DNA from: Pseudomonadota bacterium
GTDB lineage: Bacteria > Pseudomonadota > Alphaproteobacteria > Rhizobiales > Xanthobacteraceae
Assembly (NCBI GenBank): GCA_023387735.1
Contig: JAEWHP010000020.1
Coordinates: 248,001-312,000 of the forward strand
Direction of reading: 5' to 3'
Length of the DNA stretch: 64,000 nt
A program made the position numbers and the translations under genes. Within the stretch, counting starts at the first letter, position 1. Each line of letters begins with the position of its first letter. Below the pieces are notes generated by a model. That model worked only from the letters and a program-made list of their open reading frames with translations, did no database searches and was not told the origin of the DNA. Of this stretch, positions 17,576 through 27,644 are shown one piece after another.

Positions 17576-17893
17576 CTATTCGGCCGCGTCGAGCATGGCA
17601 GCGGTACCGCCACTGAATTCCGGCACAGCGGCGGCGCTCTTGGCGCGATAGATCAGGCAGGAGCAGCGCAGCAGCGAGGCAAAATTCCTGACCTCGCCGT
17701 GGTGGTCGAGCACCTCGTCGTGCAGCGTGGTGAGGAACTTGGCGAGGCTCATGCCCTCCTTCGCCGCAATCTCCTCCAGCGTGTCCCAGAACGACATTTC
17801 GAGCCGGATCGAGGTGCAATGGCCGCCCATCCGCAGCGATCGGGTCTGCGATTCATAATCGCGCTGGGCCTGATGCGCGAACAGATGGCACAT
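17576..17893 (-). CDS. Ribbon-helix-helix domain protein (RHH_4 type)
   Basis: 105 residues. The central part TSIRLEMSFWDTLEEIAAK with SLAKFLTTLHDEV matches the alphaproteobacterial RHH_4 family of predicted DNA-binding proteins. The N-terminal MCHLFAHQAQRDYESQTRSL is common in this family. The target is unknown. It is transcribed towards the GMC operon. The ATG at 17893 has GGAGGAATGCC immediately before it. Confidence 0.82.
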   Translation of the reverse strand: MCHLFAHQAQRDYESQTRSLRMGGHCTSIRLEMSFWDTLEEIAAKEGMSLAKFLTTLHDEVLDHHGEVRNFASLLRCSCLIYRAKSAAAVPEFSGGTAAMLDAAE

Positions 17894-18124
17894 GGCATTC
17901 CTCCCGTCAGATTATAATTTTTCTAAACGATATACCCGGCCACGCTACCTCACAATCCCAAGTCGGATTTCAAGCCCGATGCCGCAAACCCGCCGGGAGC
18001 GAATCTCAGTATCTTCAAGGCGATAGTCGGCCTTCATCCCCAGCCCGGCACTGATTCGGCATGCATTTGCCACCGCTGGCGCCTAGAATGGCGCTCCGTA
18101 TCGAATCGGCGCGTCAACCAGCCC

Positions 18125-19936
18125 ATGCCCGTCCGTCAGCTCCCCGAACAGGTCGTCAACCGCATCGCCGCCGGCGAGGTGGTCGAACGTCCCGCGAGCG
18201 TGGTGAAGGAACTCGTCGAAAACGCCATCGACGCGGGCGCCAGCCGGGTCGACATCTTCACCGACGGCGGCGGCCGCCGGCGGATCGGCATCACCGACGA
18301 CGGCAGCGGCATGACCCATGGCGATCTGGCGCTCGCCGTCGACCGCCACGCCACCTCCAAGCTCGACGACGAGGATCTGCTGCGCATCCGCACGCTCGGG
18401 TTCCGCGGCGAGGCCCTGCCCTCGATCGGCGCGGTGGCAAGGCTCGGCATCACCACGCGGCATCGCAGCGAGCCGCACGCCTGGTCGCTGTCAGTCGAAG
18501 GCGGCGAGAAGTCTCCGATCATGCCGGCGGCGCTGTCGCAAGGGACTCGCGTCGAGGTCAGCGATCTCTTCTACGCCACGCCGGCGCGGCTGAAATTCCT
18601 CAAGACCGACCGCACCGAGGCCGAGGCGATCCGCGAAGTGGTGCGGCGGCTCGCCATGGCGCGGCCCGATATCGCCTTCACGCTCGCCGGCGAGGAACGC
18701 GCGCCGGTGACCTGGGCCGCGGCGCTGCCGGGTGCTGCGGGCCGGCTGACGCGGCTCGGCGATATCCTGGGCAGCGATTTCCGCGCCAGCGCGATCGAAG
18801 TGCGCGCCGAGCGCGAGGGCGTCGTGGTCGAAGGCTTTGCCGCCGCGCCATCGCTGACGCGGGCGAATGCGCTCGGGCAATATCTGTTCGTCAACGGCCG
18901 CCCGGTGCGCGACAAGCTGATCCTCGGCGCGGTGCGCGCAGCCTATTCGGACTACCTGCCGCGCGACCGCCATCCTGTCGTCGCGCTGTTCGTGACACTG
19001 GAACCGCACGAGGTCGACGCCAATGTGCATCCGGCCAAGACCGAGGTGCGGTTTCGCAACGCCGGCCTCGTCCGCGCGCTGATCGTGCACGCGCTGAAGG
19101 AGGGCCTCGCCCGCGAGGGCCGCCGCACCGCCGCCAATACCGACGGCGCGGCGCTTTCAGCGTTCCGTCCGTCTTTTGCGCCGCGCCCGAACAACTGGGA
19201 CTGGCGCGCGTCGCCGGCCTATCCGGTCAATCCCGCGCCCTCATTCGGAGGCGCGATGGTGTCCGCACTCGCCGAAGCCGGCCAGGCCGCCTTCGATGTC
19301 GGCACGCCGACCGCCGACGTGCGTTTCGAAGCTCAGCCTGCTGCTGATTTGCTCGACCGTCCGCTCGGCGCGGCGCGCACGCAGATCCACGAGACCTACA
19401 TCGTGTCGCAGACCCGCGATGGCCTCGTCGTCGTGGACCAGCACGCTGCGCATGAGCGCATCGTCTATGAGAAGCTGAAGGCGTCGCTGGCGAAGAACGG
19501 CGTGCAGCGGCAGATATTGCTGATCCCCGAAATCGTCGAACTCGACGAAGCCACCGTCGAACGGCTGCTCGATCGCGCCGAGGAGCTCGCATCGTTCGGC
19601 CTTGCGATCGACTCCTTCGGCCCCGGCGCGGTGGCCGTCCGCGAGACGCCGTCGCTGCTCGGCAAGGCGAACGCGGCTGGACTGTTGCGCGACCTGGCCG
19701 AGCACATGGCCGAATGGGATGAAGCCTTGCCTCTGGAGCGCCGCCTGATGCACGTCGCCGCCACCATGGCCTGCCACGGGTCGGTCCGCGCCGGCCGCCG
19801 CCTCAAGCCGGAAGAGATGAACGCGCTGCTGCGTGAAATGGAAGACACCCCGAACTCCGGCCAGTGCAACCACGGCCGCCCGACCTATGTGGAGCTGAAG
19901 CTCTCCGATATCGAGAAGCTGTTCGGGCGCAGGTGA
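18125..19936 (+). CDS. mutL: DNA mismatch repair protein MutL
   Basis: 603 residues. The N-terminal GHKL ATPase has VVKELVENAIDAGA, DDGSGM and TLGFRGEALPSIG. The C-terminal dimerisation domain contains DQHAAHERIVYEKL, which fits the DQHA(X)2E(X)4E metal-binding motif of MutL proteins with latent nicking endonuclease activity, as in bacteria without methyl-directed MutH. MutL links MutS recognition to strand removal. It stands alone and is convergent with rsmD across a palindromic repeat. Confidence 0.95.
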   Translation: MPVRQLPEQVVNRIAAGEVVERPASVVKELVENAIDAGASRVDIFTDGGGRRRIGITDDGSGMTHGDLALAVDRHATSKLDDEDLLRIRTLGFRGEALPSIGAVARLGITTRHRSEPHAWSLSVEGGEKSPIMPAALSQGTRVEVSDLFYATPARLKFLKTDRTEAEAIREVVRRLAMARPDIAFTLAGEERAPVTWAAALPGAAGRLTRLGDILGSDFRASAIEVRAEREGVVVEGFAAAPSLTRANALGQYLFVNGRPVRDKLILGAVRAAYSDYLPRDRHPVVALFVTLEPHEVDANVHPAKTEVRFRNAGLVRALIVHALKEGLAREGRRTAANTDGAALSAFRPSFAPRPNNWDWRASPAYPVNPAPSFGGAMVSALAEAGQAAFDVGTPTADVRFEAQPAADLLDRPLGAARTQIHETYIVSQTRDGLVVVDQHAAHERIVYEKLKASLAKNGVQRQILLIPEIVELDEATVERLLDRAEELASFGLAIDSFGPGAVAVRETPSLLGKANAAGLLRDLAEHMAEWDEALPLERRLMHVAATMACHGSVRAGRRLKPEEMNALLREMEDTPNSGQCNHGRPTYVELKLSDIEKLFGRR

Positions 19937-19943
19937 GGGTTTC

Positions 19944-20021
19944 GTAGGGTGGGTTAGCCGAAGGCGTAACCCACCGGGGCTCCGCGAAGGCGGCGGATTA
20001 CGCTTCGCTAATCCGCCCTAC
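19944..20021. repeat. Palindromic repeat overlapping the 3' end of rsmD
   Basis: Left part GTAGGGTGGGTTAGCCGAAG and continuation with GGCGTAACCCACC (19944-19975) and right part GGCGGATTACGCTTCGCTAA to CCGCCCTAC (19992-20021) form paired hairpins; the ends GTAGGG and CCCTAC are complementary. The right arm encodes the last residues and the stop codon of rsmD. The outer motif GTAGGGTGGG recurs in the repeat at 37605. Confidence 0.8.
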
Positions 20022-20570
20022 AAATCGCAAGAACACAAACACCGTATCGTCATACGCCCGCCGCTCCAGTTCTTCGAAGCCCTCGGGCACAACGAACGCC
20101 GCAGCCTTCGCCTCCTCCACCACCAGCAACGCGCCCGCCGTCAGCCAACCGCCATCGCGCAGCGAGACGAGCGACTTCTCCGCCAGCCCCTTGCCATAGG
20201 GCGGATCGAGAAACGCCAGCGCGAACGGTTCGACCGGATGCGCCGGGCCGAGATTGGTGGCATCGCGGCGATAGACTTTCGTCACCCCGCCCAAGCCCAG
20301 CGCCTCGACATTGTTGCGCAGCAGCGCGCGCGCTTCCGCGCCGTTGTCGACGAACAGCGTGAACGCCGCCCCGCGCGACACCGCCTCGATGCCAAGCGCG
20401 CCGGTGCCGGCGAACAGGTCGAGCACGCGCGCGCCTTCGATCGGATTGTCATAGGCGTGAATCAGAATATTGAACACCGACTCGCGCAGGCGGTCCGCTG
20501 TTGGGCGAATTTCCCGCGAGGAAGGCGAGGCCAGATTGCGGCCCTTCAGTCGTCCCCCAACGACACGCAT
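19998..20570 (-). CDS. rsmD: 16S rRNA (guanine966-N2)-methyltransferase
   Basis: 190 residues. It methylates G966 of 16S rRNA in the 30S subunit using S-adenosylmethionine. The N-terminus MRVVGGRLKGRNLASP, the SAM-binding LDLFAGTGALGIEAVSRGA and the catalytic DPPY (FLDPPYGKG) are typical. The last seven residues, VGRISEA, and the stop codon lie inside a palindromic repeat, so the native end may have been replaced. It starts 6 bp after the upstream rluB-type gene stop, so both probably share a transcript. Confidence 0.93.
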   Translation of the reverse strand: MRVVGGRLKGRNLASPSSREIRPTADRLRESVFNILIHAYDNPIEGARVLDLFAGTGALGIEAVSRGAAFTLFVDNGAEARALLRNNVEALGLGGVTKVYRRDATNLGPAHPVEPFALAFLDPPYGKGLAEKSLVSLRDGGWLTAGALLVVEEAKAAAFVVPEGFEELERRAYDDTVFVFLRFVGRISEA

Positions 20571-20576
20571 CGGCTG

Positions 20577-22622
20577 CTACTCGTCCCGCGGCTTGAGGTC
20601 GCGCTTGCCGTGATAGCCGCGCTTGGCGCGGCGCGGCGGGCCGTAGCCGTTGGCTTCGTCCTCGTTGCGGGCGCGCGCCTCCTCGCTGCCGGTGCGCTGC
20701 ACCAGCACGCGGCGGCCCTTGCGATCTGCGATCAGCGCGCTCTTGCCCGCCGGCTTGAACGACTTCTTGCCGCGCGGCGCATCGTCTTCGTCCTCGGATC
20801 TCTCGCCAGATTTTTCACCTTGCATCGGCCGATTGAAATCAGCGCCCGCGAGCGCCGCGATCTTCTCGCCGAGCTGCTCGCGCAGCACGCGGGTCTTGAC
20901 CTCTTCCACTTGCCCCTCGGCGAGTTCGCCGAGTTGGAACGGGCCGTAGGAAACCCGGATCAGCCGGTTCACCTCGAGACCGAGATGCGCCATGACGTTA
21001 CGCACCTCGCGATTCTTGCCCTCGCGGATCGCGAACACCAGCCAGACATTGGCGCCCTGGTCGCGCTCCAGCGTCGCATCGATCGAGCCATATTTGACGC
21101 CGTCGACCTCGACGCCCTTCTTGAGTTCGTCGAGTTGCGCCTGCGTCACCTCGCCATGGGCGCGAACGCGATAGCGCCGCAGCCAGCCGGTGTCGGGCAG
21201 TTCGAGCGCGCGGGCGAGCCCGCCGTCATTGGTCAACAGCAGCAGGCCCTCGGTGTTGAAATCGAGCCGGCCGATCGAGATCAGCCGCGGCAGGCCTTCC
21301 GGCAGGTTGTCGAACACCGTCGGCCGCCCCTCGGGGTCGGCATGCGTGGTCATCAGTCCGCGCGGCTTGTGATACATGAACAGGCGGGTGCGCTCGCGCG
21401 GCGGCAGCACCTTGCCGTCGACGGCGACGACGTCGTTCGCGGTGACGTCGAGCGCCGGCGAATTGATGACCCGGCCGTTGACGGTGACGCGGCCCTGCGT
21501 GATCAACTCCTCGGAATCGCGGCGCGAAGCGAGGCCGGCGCGGGCCACTACCTTTGCGATCCGCTCGCCGGCCTTTTTCGGCTTCGGCTCCGCGCGCGGC
21601 GCACGCCTGTCGGTGTCGGACGTACGCTCGCGATAGGCGCCGCGGCCGCCGAACGCCGGGCGCTTTGCAAAGATCCTGCTGTCGTCCTCATTGTCGCGGC
21701 GCGGGCGGTCGCTGAACCGCCCTTCGCTGCGCGGATGCTCCTGCCAATCGGTACGCCCGGCTGGGCGCTCGCGATCATGGTCCCGCTCGCGCGGACGATC
21801 GAATTTCGGCCGGTCCTCGCGCGCACGCGAAAACCGCGGGCGTTCCTCGCCGCTCCGCTCGTCGCGCGAGCGATCGAACCGCGGCCTGTCAAATTTGCGC
21901 GCGCCGTCGCGCGATGGACGGGAATCGCGGCCGCCGCGATCGTCGCGCTTCTGCCACGGCTTGTCCTCGCCCCGCTCGGGCCGATCGCCAAAATCCTTCC
22001 GCGGTCCACGCGAAAAGCGCTTCTCGCCGTCGCGCGGCGGGCGGTCGCCGAAGGAGCGTTCTCCGCGCGGACGGTCGCCATCCTTCCGGAAGCCCTCGCC
22101 GCGTGGCGTATAGGGCCGCTTGTCGCCGAACTTCTTCTCAGCGAAGCGCCCGGCCGGGCGCCCCTCGTCGCGACCGCGGCGCGGGCGATCCTCGCGATCC
22201 TCGCGCGGGCGAAAATCCTTGCGCGGGCCGCGGTCGGGCCGGTCGCCGCGGGGGCGGTCATCCCGCTCAAACCGCGCCCGGGGCCGGTCGCCGAAGTCGC
22301 GGCGCGGCGGGCGGTCGTCATCACGGCGAAACGAGCCACCCTCGCGCTTGCCGGCGTATGGCTTCTTGCCGAACGATTTTGCGCCGTCGGGCTTGCCGGC
22401 ATAGGGGCGTCGCTCGCTGCCACGCTCGTCTTCGCCCCGGCCGGCAAACCCGCGCTTGGCGAATTTCTTCTCCTGCCCCCTCGCCGCCCCGGAGCGGCCT
22501 TTGCCTCCGCGGCCCTCGCGGTCGCCGGCGCGGCCCTTCCCCTCGCCGGCGCGGCCCTTGCCGCCGCCCGGCCGGTCACGCCGGCCGCGGGAATCGTTGT
22601 TTTTGTCGCTATCGCGGGGCAT
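20577..22622 (-). CDS. RluB/RsuA-type pseudouridine synthase with long Arg/Asp-rich N-terminus
   Basis: 681 residues. Residues 1-352 are low-complexity Arg, Asp, Gly, Pro and Lys with recurring FGDRP, RDDRP and RPRFDR-like blocks and no stable domain. An S4 RNA-binding domain starts at 353 (ERIAKVVARAGLASRR), followed by the RsuA-family catalytic domain with the nucleophile Asp454 in GRLDFNTEGLLLLTNDG. The last ~80 residues are again charged and disordered. It should isomerise a uridine in 23S rRNA (RluB-like) or 16S rRNA. The opposite strand has an unusually long but spurious open frame caused by this composition. Confidence 0.9.
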   Translation of the reverse strand: MPRDSDKNNDSRGRRDRPGGGKGRAGEGKGRAGDREGRGGKGRSGAARGQEKKFAKRGFAGRGEDERGSERRPYAGKPDGAKSFGKKPYAGKREGGSFRRDDDRPPRRDFGDRPRARFERDDRPRGDRPDRGPRKDFRPREDREDRPRRGRDEGRPAGRFAEKKFGDKRPYTPRGEGFRKDGDRPRGERSFGDRPPRDGEKRFSRGPRKDFGDRPERGEDKPWQKRDDRGGRDSRPSRDGARKFDRPRFDRSRDERSGEERPRFSRAREDRPKFDRPRERDHDRERPAGRTDWQEHPRSEGRFSDRPRRDNEDDSRIFAKRPAFGGRGAYRERTSDTDRRAPRAEPKPKKAGERIAKVVARAGLASRRDSEELITQGRVTVNGRVINSPALDVTANDVVAVDGKVLPPRERTRLFMYHKPRGLMTTHADPEGRPTVFDNLPEGLPRLISIGRLDFNTEGLLLLTNDGGLARALELPDTGWLRRYRVRAHGEVTQAQLDELKKGVEVDGVKYGSIDATLERDQGANVWLVFAIREGKNREVRNVMAHLGLEVNRLIRVSYGPFQLGELAEGQVEEVKTRVLREQLGEKIAALAGADFNRPMQGEKSGERSEDEDDAPRGKKSFKPAGKSALIADRKGRRVLVQRTGSEEARARNEDEANGYGPPRRAKRGYHGKRDLKPRDE

Positions 22623-22784
22623 GAAGGGTCTCTCGGGTACGGATGAATTGCCAATCAGGAAGCGGATGGGCTGTCATAGCGATAACGCGCGCGCACTTTG
22701 CTCAAGGCGCATTCTCACGCAAAACCGGTATCCGCGTTTGCTGAAGGCGGCTCTCATAGCAGGTTTCTTCGGATGATACGAGGC

Positions 22785-23231
22785 ATGACTGCCCCTTCTT
22801 TCATGGATTTGGCGCTCAAAACCGCCGAAAACGCCGGAAAATCGGGCGAAGTTCCGATCGGATGCGTCATCGTCAGGGGGCATGAGGTGATCGCCACCGC
22901 CGGCAACCGGACCCTGACCGACCGCGACCCGACCGCGCATGCCGAAATCCTCGCGATCCGGCAGGCCGCCGAGGCCATCGGGACCGAGCGGCTTGTCGAC
23001 TGCGATCTCTACGTCACGCTGGAGCCCTGCACCATGTGCGCTGGCGCGATCTCGTTCGCGCGGATCCGGCGGCTCTATTACGGCGCCGCCGATCCCAAGG
23101 GCGGCGCGGTGGATTCCGGCGTGCGGTTCTTCGCCCAGCCGACCTGCCACCACGTGCCGGAGGTGTATTCGGCAGTGGGCGAGACCGAAGCCGCGACGCT
23201 GCTCAGGGATTTTTTCAAGGCGCGAAGGTAG
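22785..23231 (+). CDS. tadA: tRNA-specific adenosine deaminase
   Basis: 148 residues from the ATG at 22785. It converts A34 to inosine in the tRNA-Arg(ACG) anticodon. The zinc site is complete: HAE in DPTAHAEILAI and PCxxC in LEPCTMCAGA, and the C-terminal VYSAVGETEA region is typical. ACGAGG lies before the start. A longer frame from 22698 adds 29 residues not found in the family. It is divergent from the pseudouridine synthase gene. Confidence 0.93.
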   Translation: MTAPSFMDLALKTAENAGKSGEVPIGCVIVRGHEVIATAGNRTLTDRDPTAHAEILAIRQAAEAIGTERLVDCDLYVTLEPCTMCAGAISFARIRRLYYGAADPKGGAVDSGVRFFAQPTCHHVPEVYSAVGETEAATLLRDFFKARR

Positions 23232-23255
23232 GCGGCGGCAACTCACCCCACCGCT

Positions 23256-23353
23256 GTCATCATCCGCGAAGGCGGATGATCCAGTATTCCAGAGACGGCT
23301 GTGATTGATCGAGAGGCCACGGCGTACTGGATGCCCGCCTTCGCGGGCATGAC
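23256..23353. repeat. Palindromic intergenic repeat (CGCGAAGGCGG family), copy 1
   Basis: Two hairpins: CATCCGCGAAGGCGGATG followed by ATCCAGTATTCCAGAG, and later ATGCCCGCCTTCGCGGGCAT. The whole element reads GTCAT...ATGAC at its ends and carries CCAGTA/TACTGG as an internal inverted pair. Copies with the same layout are at 47628 and 63087. It lies between tadA and the convergent dehalogenase gene. Confidence 0.85.
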
Positions 23354-23361
23354 AAGTTGGG

Positions 23362-24267
23362 TCAGGCCGTCAGAAAGAACTCGCTCAACAATTTCCCCGT
23401 CACTTCCGGATTCTCCTCCGGCAGGAAATGCCCCGAATCCACCGGCGCGCCACTTACATTCGTCGCCCACTTCTTCCACGTGTCGAGCGGCGTCGTCGCG
23501 GCACTCGCAACCCCTGTATCGCCCCACAGTGCCAGCATCGGTACCGTGATCTTCTTTCCGGCATCGAAATCGGCCTTGTCGATTTCGTAATCGGCATAGG
23601 CGCCGGCCCGGTAATCCTCGCACATCGCGTGAATACGGGCGGGATCGCGGAACGGCGCGAGATAGTGCTCCAGCGCGCGCGGATCGATTTCATCCAGCGT
23701 CTGCGACTTGGTCTGGCTCGCCATCTTCTGGCGGAGGAAAAATTCTCCATTACTCGCCACCAGCGTCTCCGGCAGCGGGTACGGCTGCGCCAGGAACGCC
23801 CAATGGTAGATCTTCAGCGCGGACAGCCGGTTCAGTTTCTCCCAGTAGTCATAGGTCGGCGCGATATCGAGCACCGCGAGCTTCGATAGTCGCCCTGGAT
23901 GATCGAGCGCCAGCCGGTAGGAAACCCGCCCGCCGCGGTCATGGCCGGCGAGCGCGAAATGAACATGGCCGAGTTGCTCCATCGCCTCGATCATCACTTT
24001 CGCCATCGCGCGCTTGGTGTAGGGCGTGTGGTTGTCGTCGCTGCGGGGCATGTCCGACCAGCCATAGCCGGGAAGATCCGCGATGATCAGCGTGAACTTG
24101 TCCGCCAGCTGCGGCGCGACGGTGTGCCACATCACATGCGTCGATGAAAACCCGTGCAGCAGCAGCAGCGGCGGCCCCTTGCCGCCGACGCGGGCGAAGA
24201 TGCGGCCCGCAGAGGTATTGATCCATTCGGAGGCGTATCCGGGAAACAGATCGGCAAGATCGGGCAT
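23362..24267 (-). CDS. Alpha/beta-hydrolase, probable fluoroacetate dehalogenase
   Basis: 301 residues. Family enzymes hydrolyse fluoroacetate to glycolate and fluoride. The nucleophile Asp110, carboxylate-binding Arg111 and Arg114 (GHDRGGRV), Asp134 (AVLDIAP), the halide pocket His155, Trp156 (IYHWAF) and Tyr219 (CEDYR), and His280 (DSGHFLPEE) all fall at the residue numbers I recall for the structurally studied Rhodopseudomonas enzyme RPA1163. The N-terminus MPDLADLFPGYASEW also matches that enzyme closely. It is cytoplasmic. Other haloacetates or an epoxide could be the real substrate. It is divergent from an acyl-CoA dehydrogenase gene. Confidence 0.85.
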   Translation of the reverse strand: MPDLADLFPGYASEWINTSAGRIFARVGGKGPPLLLLHGFSSTHVMWHTVAPQLADKFTLIIADLPGYGWSDMPRSDDNHTPYTKRAMAKVMIEAMEQLGHVHFALAGHDRGGRVSYRLALDHPGRLSKLAVLDIAPTYDYWEKLNRLSALKIYHWAFLAQPYPLPETLVASNGEFFLRQKMASQTKSQTLDEIDPRALEHYLAPFRDPARIHAMCEDYRAGAYADYEIDKADFDAGKKITVPMLALWGDTGVASAATTPLDTWKKWATNVSGAPVDSGHFLPEENPEVTGKLLSEFFLTA

Positions 24268-24387
24268 GGGCGCTCCTTCTCGGGCGGCGATGGTGCTTCA
24301 AACTTTGTTTGCCGTTGCCGCTGGCAGGTCGCAGGTTTATGCCATCCCCCAAGCCCGACCAACAGCAACAACACGCGAGGAAACCAG

Positions 24388-25620
24388 ATGTCGATCGATT
24401 TTGAAATCCCGGCCGAAGCCAAGGCCATTCGCGAAAAGGTCCGCAAATGGGTGCATGACGAGTGCATTCCGGCGGAGAAGGAACTCGAGACCAAGCCGCT
24501 TGCCGAAGTGCTCGGCCCGTTGCGGAAAAAGGCCCGCGCGCAGGGGCTGTGGTGCCCATTCGTGCCGAAGGAATATGGCGGCATGGGGCTCGGCCCGCTC
24601 GCCAACGCGCTGGTGCAGATGGAGCTCGGCGAGAGCATGCTCGGCGCGCTCTCGATGAACACGCAAGGCCCTGACGATGCCTCGATGATGACGATCCTTG
24701 CCCATGGCACGGAATATCAGAAGGAGAAGTTCCTCAAGCCCCTGCTGAACGGCGACAAGCGCATCTGCTTCTCGATGACCGAGAAGGCCGCCGGCGCCGA
24801 CGCCACCGGAATGCAGACCACGGCCGTGAAGGACGGCAACGAGAACTACATCCTCAACGGCGAGAAGTGGTTTTCCTCCTCCGCCAGCGTCGCCGACATG
24901 GCGCTGGTGATGGCCAAGACCGACCCGAACGCGCCACGCCACAAGCAATACTCGACCTTCCTCGTCGAGCTGCCGAACCCCGGCTACAAGATCAAGCGCA
25001 ACGTCGCCAACATGGCGATCGAGGGCCCCTATGACGACGTGATCCATGGCGGCCACTCCGAGATCGAGATCAGGGATCTCAAGGTGTCGGCCGACAATCT
25101 GGTCGGAGGCGAAGGCAACGGCTTCAACATGGGGCAGCACCGCCTCGCCTATGGCCGCCTGCGGCACGGCATGCACAACGTTGCCAAGGCGCAGCGCGCG
25201 CTCGACATGGCGGCCGCCCACGTCACCAAGCGCTCGACCTTCGGCCAGTTGCTCGCCGACCGCCAGGCCGTGCAGTTCATGCTCGCCGACTGCGCGAGCG
25301 AGCTATATATCGGCCGCCTGATGCTGCTGCACATCGCCTACAAGGCCGAAAAAGGCCTCGACATCCGGCAGGAGAATTCGATCGCAAAGATCTTCCATGC
25401 CCACATGGTGCACAAGGTGATCGACACCGCGATCCAGCTCCACGGCGCGCTCGGCTTCAGCCAGGATACGCCGCTGGCGAAGTGGTACACCCAGGTGCGC
25501 GCGCAGCGGCTGGTCGACGGTCCCGACGAGGTGCACAAGTGGAAAATCGGCAAGAACGTCATCAAGGCGTTCCGCGAGCATGGGACGACGGCAAGCGCTG
25601 CGGGCGGGGATTTGCTGTAG
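24388..25620 (+). CDS. Acyl-CoA dehydrogenase family protein
   Basis: 410 residues from the ATG at 24388 (GCGAGG upstream). FAD-dependent alpha,beta-desaturation of an acyl-CoA in the cytoplasm. The FAD/substrate segment CFSMTEKAAGADATGMQ, the strand EKWFSSSASVADMALVMAK and the C-terminal helix with HGALGFSQDTPLAKWY and VDGPDEVHKWKIGKNVI place it in the ACAD10/11-like branch. Chain length and physiological acyl group cannot be read. A longer open frame from 24154 lies over the divergent promoter region and is not coding-like. Confidence 0.88.
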   Translation: MSIDFEIPAEAKAIREKVRKWVHDECIPAEKELETKPLAEVLGPLRKKARAQGLWCPFVPKEYGGMGLGPLANALVQMELGESMLGALSMNTQGPDDASMMTILAHGTEYQKEKFLKPLLNGDKRICFSMTEKAAGADATGMQTTAVKDGNENYILNGEKWFSSSASVADMALVMAKTDPNAPRHKQYSTFLVELPNPGYKIKRNVANMAIEGPYDDVIHGGHSEIEIRDLKVSADNLVGGEGNGFNMGQHRLAYGRLRHGMHNVAKAQRALDMAAAHVTKRSTFGQLLADRQAVQFMLADCASELYIGRLMLLHIAYKAEKGLDIRQENSIAKIFHAHMVHKVIDTAIQLHGALGFSQDTPLAKWYTQVRAQRLVDGPDEVHKWKIGKNVIKAFREHGTTASAAGGDLL

Positions 25621-25632
25621 CCGGCAAGAGGT

Positions 25633-25722
25633 GTCATTGCCGGGCTTGACCCGGCAATTCATCCCTTTGAACGACTTTCACGAAGAATGATGGATGCCCG
25701 GGTCAAGCCCGCGCATCACGAC
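25633..25722. repeat. Palindromic intergenic repeat after the acyl-CoA dehydrogenase
   Basis: Arms around GTCATTGCCGGGCTTGACCC and ATGGATGCCCGGGTCAAGCC form an imperfect inverted repeat with an A/T-richer centre. Layout matches the element at 13322 (hairpin, centre, complementary hairpin). Confidence 0.8.
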
Positions 25723-25880
25723 TGGAGTGCGTGGAGCACGCGCTCTCACAGCACGCCAGGATAAGTAACGCCACCTGACCTTCCCGATACAACCGGTGGC
25801 CGAGCCACCGCCGCTGTGGCAAGCTTCGTGCGCGACTTCCTCATCCCAATTGCACAGGGACCCAACCGGGGAGGACAGCC

Positions 25881-26174
25881 ATGGTAGCTTACGTCGTGCT
25901 CGCGAATTTCACGGAGCAGGGAATCCGCAACGCCAAGGAGTCACCGAAGCGCGCGGAGGCCTTCAAGGCAATGGCGAAGACGTTCGGCGTGACCGTGAGA
26001 GAAATCCTCTGGACACAGGGGCGCTTTGACATCGTGACCATCCTCGATGCGCCGGATGAGGAATCCTTCATGTCGCTCACATTGAGCCTCTGCGCGCTCG
26101 GCAATGTTCGCACCGAATCGCTGCGGGCCTTCTCGGCGGCCGAGATGACAAAGGCCGTCGGCGACATGCTTTGA
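25881..26174 (+). CDS. GYD-domain protein
   Basis: 97 residues, a single GYD domain (MVAYVVLANFTEQGIRNAKE ... LWTQGRFDIVTILDAPDEE). The fold is a small ferredoxin-like dimer of unknown function, often annotated as hypothetical. GGGGAGGACAGCC precedes the start. It stands alone between a repeat and the convergent purD gene. Confidence 0.85.
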   Translation: MVAYVVLANFTEQGIRNAKESPKRAEAFKAMAKTFGVTVREILWTQGRFDIVTILDAPDEESFMSLTLSLCALGNVRTESLRAFSAAEMTKAVGDML

Positions 26175-26192
26175 CGGCTGTGTTCGCCGTAG

Positions 26193-27476
<1,284 letters not shown>

Positions 27477-27644
27477 GGGGAATGCTGCCAAGTGGAGGGT
27501 TGCCGGCAATTGCGCGAGGGTTTAGCACGGCGGCGGCCGGCCGCAACAATGTGTCCATTCCTGTGTGGATATGTACCGCGGCGCTGCGACCACGACATCC
27601 AGACCTTGCGGAAGGGCCGGAAAAGGCCGATTCTAGGCCCTGAT

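Noticed and set aside
20238..22646. 802-codon plus-strand open frame
   Set aside because: It lies antisense to rsmD and the pseudouridine synthase. Openness is caused by Arg/Asp/Gly codons of the N-terminal extension; the translation is Ala/Arg-rich without domain or ribosome binding site.
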